The notes under the pieces were generated by a model. It made no database searches. It was not told the DNA's origin and saw only the letters and a list, made by a program, of their open reading frames with translations. This document shows positions 57,111 to 64,000 of a DNA stretch of 64,000 bases, piece by piece. Within the stretch, counting starts at the first letter, position 1; each line of letters starts with the position of its first letter. Made by a program: the position numbers and the translations under genes. Location of the stretch: the NCBI RefSeq assembly GCF_026210795.1, contig NC_089440.1:248001-312000 (forward strand). Reading direction: 5' to 3'. Source of the DNA: Rhizophagus irregularis. Its lineage: Eukaryota; Glomeromycota; Glomeromycetes; Glomerales; Glomeraceae.

Positions 57111-58130
57111 TTAAACAAATGGAATTTTAGTTATGCAAAAATTTTATTAAAAAGATCAAACGCATTTTTTTGTATTATAAATGCTTTTCTAACGAAAAAA
57201 AGAAAGAAAATTGACTTTTATTTTTGTATATTATGATTTTTTTTTTAAAAGGATCTGCGACGGATCGCCTAATGGTAAATGGCCGATCTTTTTTTTGTAA
57301 TTTCTTTTTTACGGTATTAACTATCAGACAATTCCGGAAATAAATTTGAGAAAGATCTATGAAACATGCGTGTATCATTTTTCATATTCATGAAGATCAG
57401 GAATCCACTTTCGCTCGAGTCTTTTAATTTCGTGTGCACCTTGAAGAAAATGACTATTGAAACGTTATCAGGAAATATTCCTATATCTGATCTCTTAGGT
57501 CATTATCTTATATTGTTTATTCTACTTATCCATTCGAAAAAAATTTACTACAAGAACTGCCATTGTGTTTACCATGTATGGGATATCCGTCGAAATGGTA
57601 ACTCGGTCGATCATATAAAATAAGTATTTATCTTTAACAGTTCTTTAAAAAAAAAAAAATTTTTATATTATAACGTTACGGTAAATTTTCTTTTTAGACG
57701 GAAAAATATTTGAGTATCCAAACTTCGTTTAAATGCTTGAAAGATAAAACTCTTAAATGGATAGAAGAAAAATCCACAAGTATTGGCATATAAAAATCGC
57801 GTTAAATAAGCAAGAATTATATTCGTATTCTTCATTTTCTGCAGCACTATAAACTCATATTAGAACATACAATAGCTAAAATTTATGTGCTTTAGAAAAA
57901 TTATTTGTAATAAAAAATTATTTCTATATTGATTAACAAACATATTTAAACGAATATTATGAAAGATTACTCAAATTTTTGGGACAATTTCATATGGATA
58001 AGAATTATCCAAATTGAAGATATGCAAGGTCCAAAACCTGATGGATATAAGGATACAATTTGTCAGCCAGGATGTTCTCGATATTGAATCTCCTTTTTCA
58101 TTTTATTTTATTGACCAAATTGATAATGTT
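57111..58130. other. Spacer with weak coding signals
   Basis: Short plus-strand frames (57366-57623 and, after a possible intron, 57698-57800 reading TEKYLSIQTSFKCLKDKTLK) look somewhat coding-like, but no consistent exon set or family emerges. I do not call a gene. Confidence 0.3.
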
Positions 58131-58139
58131 AAAATATTA

Positions 58140-58334
58140 TGAAGAAGAAATAGCAATTAAATGAAGATAGAAATGATAGTGAAACCAACGGACTTTATGA
58201 TTATGTGATTGAAGATCAATTAAAAGATTTCAAAAATAATCTTCATATCGTCAATTCCTTTCAGTCAAGAAATGGTGAAACAATTTTAGTATCAATCTTA
58301 AAGTTGCTTATTGACGCTGATAAAGTGCATTAAC
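58140..58334 (+). pseudogene. Unidentified coding-like fragment
   Basis: An open frame of about 55 codons, DRNDSETNGLYDYVIEDQLK then DFKNNLHIVNSFQSRNGETI, runs to TAA at 58332-58334. It has no Met start; a splice acceptor upstream is possible. Composition is more protein-like than the flanks. The family is not recognised. Confidence 0.3.
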
Positions 58335-59340
58335 CAATTTTCCTTCACGCTTAAATTTTCCTTAGCTATTTCTTCGGTAGTTGCTTATTTAGAAACTTAC
58401 TAATTCTGAAACAATCAAGACGTTAACAATTTGGTACTAATAATTTTATCAAGGAGCTTTTTAACAAAAGTCCTTATCGTATAAATATTTTCCGTTGAAA
58501 TTATCAACCTGAAATACTATTCCATCATACAATTCAAAACGCGCGTATACATTAAAGTATATTGTTTTTGGTTCATTTAAATGTATATATTTATTTATCG
58601 TACAATTTACCGATTTATGACGATGACATTTTATGATGTTAAATAGTATTTTTATGAATTTCTCCTTATATCTTTTATATCTTGAAACATTTGATTTTTT
58701 TTCAAATTGGCCCCTTTAAAGAAGCTAATCATTATTCCTAATAATCACGTGATTTGTGCGATTCGAATGCAAATCTATTATTGTAAACAAAACTAAACTA
58801 AAAGAAGTTTAATATATGGTACATAAAGTATACTATATAAGTATACAAATCAATAACGCACATCATTTTTTTTTTTGGATTTGCCGCCGCTTAGTTATTA
58901 CGACACATTTTTATGGAAAGATTGGATTAGGGGGTATCTTATATTTATCGTTTCACGAATAATTTTATTATCCAAAATTAAAAATCTGGGGAACGAAAAC
59001 CATACATAAAATCCGGATAGAATAAATAAATTGTCATACATCTCAAATCACGAAAAATATTTTTTTTATATTGTAATAAATTAAGATTCCGACTTTGAAA
59101 AAAAAAATAACTATCTGACAATTAATCACCTGTAAAATTCTCGAATGAAATATCGTTGTTTTTTTCTTAACTTTTATAAATTATACCATTTATTATTCGG
59201 AAGTATTACAATAAATTTATAGAAAAGCAACAAACAAGGTGTTTCTATCCATATAACGTTTATTGAACGCAAAAATATGGTTACTATTTTGATAATTAAA
59301 AAAAACTACATATATTGCGTACTATGGTAATTAAATATAA
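58335..59340. other. Spacer, no gene seen
   Basis: AT-rich; nothing supported. Confidence 0.4.
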
Positions 59341-59343
59341 TTT

Positions 59344-59464
59344 TTATTTTTTAATTGTAGCTTTAGTAAATTCCTTTCCTTTATGTTTAACAATAAATTC
59401 ACCACCAACAAGTTTATTAACAAAATAAACACTAGGGTAGTAACCAGGAAGGACAATTTTTGAA
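59344..59464 (-). pseudogene. C-terminal coding fragment, unknown family
   Basis: The reverse frame reads SSKIVLPGYYPSVYFVNKLV and then GGEFIVKHKGKEFTKATIKK-stop, a well-formed protein C-terminus. An in-frame TAA lies immediately upstream, and beyond that the plus strand reads as a different gene. It is therefore either a last exon whose acceptor I cannot see or a truncated copy. The family is not recognised. Confidence 0.4.
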
Positions 59465-59479
59465 GAAATTTAATTTGTG

Positions 59480-59707
59480 ATTAATAATTCGGTTAGGGAA
59501 GTAAAGCAAAATTGTCGCCTTCAATGTGTAAAAGGTATGTACAAGTATTGTGTATTTTAATTTTACAAAAAATTTATTAAATTAAAAAATTAATTTATTC
59601 TTGCAGATAAAAATATTTCTCTAATTAACGATAATCACCTCTCCAAAGTTTCAAGCCCTCCTCTTCAAGAATCTACAACATTACAACAAATGATTTTAAC
59701 AAATTAA
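59480..59707 (+). pseudogene. Two-exon coding fragment, unknown family
   Basis: 59480-59535 reads VINNSVREVKQNCRLQCVK and ends at a GTATGT donor. After a GCAG acceptor at about 59606, 59607-59707 continues DKNISLINDNHLSKVSSPPL and QESTTLQQMILTN-stop in phase 1. An in-frame TAA precedes the first block, so the 5' end is missing. It is directly abutted by the opposite-strand fragment at 59344-59464, suggesting a rearrangement or insertion join near 59465. Confidence 0.4.
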
Positions 59708-59709
59708 AT

Positions 59710-60337
59710 GAAGCTTTTAAAAATGGTAATTTTACATTTAATAACTGCACTTTTAATTTTCCACATTTGATTAGCTTATAGAATTGATAATGTATATAAA
59801 TATAATTTTATTGCGTGTATAAATAATAATGAAATAAATTTCATATTTGATATTGCATATAAAATACTATCGGATAACTATAAAATTTTGCTTTACATGA
59901 TCCTTTGGAATATCGGATATAATGTGATAGATAATTTTTGTGTTATAAGTTTTAATTAAAAAATGACGATTTTGTATTTTAATATAAAAAACGTCAAGTT
60001 CGACATTTTTAATCAAAAAATCACATTTTATTTATTTTTTTTTTTGGTTAAAAAAGTCAAGTCTGACATTGTGATTAAAATTTTATTTTTATAATCAGGA
60101 AAATATAAAAAAATATTTACTGATTTATAACAAGGTATTCAGCGAAGAATCATATTCAATAATGGCCATGGTGTATATAGACGATAGACACGATACGTTG
60201 TTTACCACTGTTAAATTTAATAAAGCAAACATATATAAAAAGTGCGTTTTTGTGTAAGTAACACATTTTTGATATAACTTTTTCCCAAAAATCCATAATA
60301 ATAAAAGTTTCGAGAATTATCGTTGATATTTTACTAT
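59710..60337. other. Spacer, no gene seen
   Basis: AT-rich DNA up to the target-site duplication of the Mutator-like element. Short direct repeats of GTCAAGTTCGACATT / GTCAAGTCTGACATT type lie near 59992 and 60056. Confidence 0.4.
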
Positions 60338-60346
60338 ATAGGAATA

Positions 60347-63300
60347 GGCAATTTCTATTCGTACACGGGTGTCTCAAACACGGCATCACGTGATTAATAA
60401 AAAATTGATTTTTTCAGGCGTTTAAACATGTATCACGTGATAATATTTTCATTGTGCGCAAAATTTTTTTTTATTATTTTTATTATAAAATTTAAATGCA
60501 CATACATGCATATACATACTATTAAAAGTGCGCATACATGCTATAATCTAACAACTATTTTGACATGTCTTCGCATAATGTCCATATTGCTTGCACTTTC
60601 CACATTTTCGCCCTTTTGTATTATTTGTTTCCTCTTCTACTATAACGTTGTCTGTTATCATATTAACCTTTGTACTATCCTTTAAAACCCGTTTTCCCAA
60701 AGTTTCTACACTAGATTTAAACCTTTTTGGAGGTTGTCCTTTATGTTTAGTAATAGCAGGATTATTAATATCAGTAAAGGTTTCTTGAGTTTCTTGAATT
60801 TCAACATTCTTATTATGTGTATCATAGATAAAAGACTTGAGTAAATTCATCAACTCATGTTGCATATTGGCTTTAAGTGCACAATCAATAGCTTTCTTTG
60901 ATAACCCAAACAATTCTGCATAAATAGCTTTAGTTGATTTTATAGCCAAATTGGAAACATGTGAATCAACCCGAAATGAAAAAAAGTGTTGAAAGGTAAT
61001 ACTTTTTTCCATTCCTACTCTATCTTCTGTTTGTGTACCACATACCGAAATAGGAGAAAGATTATCTAACTGAATATTGATATCTAGGTACCATCGGCTT
61101 GGAATAATATTCATGTGAAATGCCGCATGTTGAGAATAAGTACCAACTCGAAAAAAATGCCGGCATATTAATCCTTTATTGATCAAGAGAAGGCAAGTGC
61201 ATAAATGTGTTCCTTCATCAAGCAGAACCACATAATGACCAATTCCTTGAGTTCCAGTTGCTCGGACAAACCATACTTCTAGGATTGCTTCTGGTGGTAT
61301 ATTCTTAATCAAGGATTTGAAAAGAATTTGCCGAACATCTTGTTCTTGTTCCCTGATTCCATTGCTTATCTCTTCATTATCAATCTCCACCTATAAGGTA
61401 ATTGTTAGTTTAAGATTATTATAATCAACACTAATAGAACCACTTACATCTATTAAGTTTTGCCATTCTGTAATTCGATTAATATCATAACATACAGACT
61501 GATTCATTTGTGATCTTTGTTTTTCAAGCATTATAGGCGTTAAAAAGGCCTTCATGACATTATCTACAGAACCAAAAAATCTTGTATTTAGCATTGGCAT
61601 ACCAATTGTAGGTATGGCATTTCGTTCGAGTTCAAAATATTCAAAATGTTCTTCATTTCTAACGTGATCTTTGATACTAAGTAGTAAATCATATAATGAA
61701 GTGGCTCGATCAACTTTATCATGTATATGTCTGTTGATTGACTCAATTCTCTGTGTGCTTTGTGCTCCAGTAGTAAATCTTTTATGAATCCAAGGTATTG
61801 CCCAAGACTCTTTATTAATATAAAGTGTATCAGACAAATACTTTGCTGCTGCTGGATATTGATCAATCAATTGATTCCATCGAAGTTCAAATAGGTCTTC
61901 ACAAAGAGAATTCCTGCATATATAGAACTTATGGCGAAATTCTTCAAACTTATTTCCTAATTTTCCCTTGAGTTTTTTTCGAAGATTCAAATCAATATGA
62001 AAAATGCACAATAGATGCTTGGTATTCACATAAATTTCTTTAATTGATTGAATCATAGAAGGATCTGAATCAGTAAAAATAACTCCAGGAGAAATACCTG
62101 TTTCAGTAAGAATAGTATCAAATAACCATCGGTATGTATTTAGTGTTTCATCATCAATTATAGCAGTTGCAACAATTCGTGACTTGTAGTTGTTATCAAC
62201 TACAGCTATGATGCAAAGCATCATTTGAAATCTGTTTGTATTGTAGGTGGTATCAATAATAGTAACATCATTGTATTTGTTATATAGTTCCTTTTGTGTA
62301 GGTGACATCCACAAGAGAGATTTTAGTTTTCTTGAGACAGGATCTAGCTGAAGTTTCACAATCCATAGTGGATTGGAATCCTTCCATTGCATTAATAGTT
62401 CAAGCATCTGGGAAGCATCTGTATCTCCAGGGTTATTTTTTTGACGAAATTGATAGACCGCGTTATACAAATCCTTTTTATATATAGGTTGATCTGGATA
62501 GTCATGCTTAAGTAAAGGATAAATAGATGCTGAGTCCATTTGACCTTGAATCACATACTTTTCAATATCCACCAGCATTTCAGGCATTAATTTTCGAAAT
62601 CGCGGTGCTATTTCATGAACTATTGAAGTAAGTGAGTGATTATGTTCATTATTAAAAGAATTGATCTTTATAACACCACTTGTTTTTGGATAGGTAACAT
62701 TAAGTTTCCAAGGGCATGATGTTTTTGAAGAGCTGGCATTGCGTCTTTTAGTTGGATCAGAAGTTACTTGAGAAGTATTTGAACCTGATTTGATACATTC
62801 ATAGGCTACCCTTCGTATCACGCCTTCAATCTTCTCACTTGATCTGATTTTATAACTAAAACCTTCTTTTAAAGCAAATCTATTAATCCAACTCTTAAAT
62901 TCGTCCCAGCTGTTGAAGGTTAATCCAGCAATCAATTCCAAAGAATCTGTAAGTTCAACCAATTCATCTTCATTATCACTTGTTTCATAATCCTATTAAC
63001 AAACATTAGAAACAAAATAATTAGATTGCTTATTAGAAGACGAAATTAATGATAAAAGAAAAAAAAATTTATTACTTGATTAGATTGATTTTCATTACAA
63101 TCAGATAGGTTTTCATTTAGATTTTCGTGGGGGACATCATAATCTAGGATAACATCGTGAGAAAAATTTTCGCGTGTATCGTAAGGTAGATAGGTATCAT
63201 AAGATAGATTTTCAAGGGTGTCATAGGGTAAACTGACGTCATAAGATAGATTTTCATAGTAGGTATTATTATCATAAGTGGGTGGTAGACTTTCGTGAGT

Positions 63301-63654
63301 GTTGTCATAAAGAAAATTTTCATAGGCGTCATAAAATAGGGTATTATTGTTAGGAATATTATCACGGATGTTATTATAGTCATGGGTGTTATCATAAGAA
63401 ATACTTTCTTGATTATCATGGGTGTTATCATAAGGATGGGTATTATTGTTATTACTAAACATCTTATATTCTTATAATGAAAAGAAGAGAAAAGAACAAA
63501 ATGATCGATACAGCCACAAAAATGTAACGCAAAAATAAACAGTACGTGACTTGTAATAATACGGGTTTAAACCCTTGTGTAAATTTTAAAAATTTATTAT
63601 ATCACGTGATTGATAATACGGGTTTCAAACACCCGTGTACAATTTGAAATTCTC
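60347..63654 (-). mobile_element. Complete autonomous Mutator-like element, 3.3 kb
   Basis: Flanked by a perfect 9-bp target-site duplication ATAGGAATA (60338-60346 and 63655-63663). Terminal inverted repeats: left GGCAATTTCTATTCGTACAC then GGGTGTCTCAAAC; right in reverse GAGAATTTCAAATTGTACAC then GGGTGTTTGAAAC. Both continue to an ATCACGTGAT palindrome. A second GTTTAAAC...CACGT block lies just inside each end. The interior carries one uninterrupted three-exon transposase gene on the minus strand. The intact TSD and ORF suggest a fairly recent insertion that may still be mobile. Confidence 0.93.
60548..63462 (-). CDS. FAR1/MULE-type transposase, 924 aa, three exons
   Basis: complement(join(60548..61390, 61448..62992, 63076..63462)), 2775 nt; introns of 57 bp (GTAAGT, CTAAC branch, TAG) and 83 bp. 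Residues 1-129 are a low-complexity Asn/Asp/Tyr region (THDN, LSYD, LPYD repeats). About 155-250 is a FAR1-type zinc DNA-binding domain (Cys195, Cys222, His246, His248 in NEHNHSL). About 365-550 is the MULE DDE core: IIDTTYNTN (Asp376), VIFTDSDPSMI (Asp437 or 439) and QRIESINRH (Glu546), with the CIFHIDLNL block between them. The SWIM finger is CxC...CxH (about 708, 710, 720, 722). The C-terminus is a CCHC knuckle (CGKCKQYGHYAKTC). It cuts and pastes the element by acting on the terminal repeats. All key residues are kept. Confidence 0.93.
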
Positions 63655-63663
63655 ATAGGAATA

Positions 63664-64000
63664 AATCATCTGATTGTTTATAATAAATTAGGTTATAATC
63701 AAAGAATTTAAATAAACCTCAATTCATTTTATTTTACGTTATTTTATCAGGCGAATCACATTACTTGTAACGTTATGTCATACAGTCGTGAAAAAGTAAA
63801 GCATTAATTATTCAAATTTTTTGGCGCAGTAAATTATTGATGATCAAGTTTGTTATACAATGCTGTTCTCGTCTCTTTTAATGCCAAAAACGGAAAGAAT
63901 GGTTTTTTTTTTGAAATAAATATTCAGGTTTGATACTTCTTCCTGTACATAATTATTTATTATTTATCGTTTGTTAAATAAAATTTGTAAAGTTGATTAA
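63664..64000. other. Right-hand flank, no gene seen
   Basis: AT-rich sequence beyond the Mutator-like element to the window end. Nothing is supported. Confidence 0.4.

Noticed and set aside
60428-60788. Forward ORFs opposite the transposase C-terminus
   Set aside because: Antisense shadows of the transposase exon or sequence inside the terminal repeat; no features of their own.
63144-63431. Met/Ile-rich reverse ORF overlapping the first transposase exon
   Set aside because: Alternate frame of the low-complexity Asn/Tyr exon, which itself splices in frame to the FAR1 domain.

Overview
The window looks like nuclear DNA of an arbuscular mycorrhizal fungus of the Rhizophagus (Glomeromycotina) type. 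It is very AT-rich and eukaryotic, with short introns (mostly 55-140 bp, GT...AG). It has no rRNA, no tRNA I could recognise and no bacterial operon logic. Its genes belong to families known to be expanded in these fungi: BTB-BACK-TLDc proteins, tyrosine-kinase-like (TKL) protein kinases with N-terminal CxxC zinc modules, kinase-Sel1 fusions and a FAR1/MULE transposase. The species assignment is inference from gene-family content, not a database match.

Layout. 1-16 kb: two intact BTB-BACK-TLDc genes (2184-3687 +; 11127-12617 -) among several decayed copies of the same family, plus an unrecognised three-exon gene (13456-14287 -) and a possible small Arg-rich gene (8582-8818 +). 16-29 kb: three minus-strand kinase loci. 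One is a broken pseudogene (16398-17463), one has an intact catalytic domain but an in-frame stop cutting off a set of small tail exons (19096-21375), and one is intact (26195-27794). Two short plus-strand kinase relics lie nearby (25056 and 28195). 33-35 kb: an intact six-exon kinase (+). 35.8-38.8 kb: two non-autonomous DNA transposons side by side, one with long terminal inverted repeats and one hAT-like. 42-45 kb: a six-exon kinase with a long Cys-rich N-terminus (-). 45-50.4 kb: a kinase-Sel1 gene (+) and its inverted, broken copy (-). 53-56.4 kb: coding-like relics, a kinase scrap, a BTB relic and a third intact BTB-BACK-TLDc gene (-). 60.3-63.7 kb: a complete autonomous Mutator-like element with terminal inverted repeats and a perfect 9-bp target-site duplication.

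Rebuilding exons by hand joined several reading frames that look separate into single genes whose exon lengths sum to whole codons. The most unusual observation is that the TKL kinase genes end in strings of tiny exons (11-104 nt), mostly with phase-1 boundaries. Related short motifs recur in these exons across different genes: a basic KKRK-like patch and a D-Y-x-x-K-E-x-x-L-D-I type motif. They look like exchangeable C-terminal tail cassettes. The rest of the intergenic DNA is AT-rich, with MITEs carrying 8-9 bp target-site duplications, degenerate tandem arrays, and gene relics too broken to give long ORFs. The gene content (BTB adaptors, kinases, Sel1 scaffolds) fits an expanded signalling repertoire undergoing duplication and decay. 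No physical pathway linking the genes can be proven from sequence.
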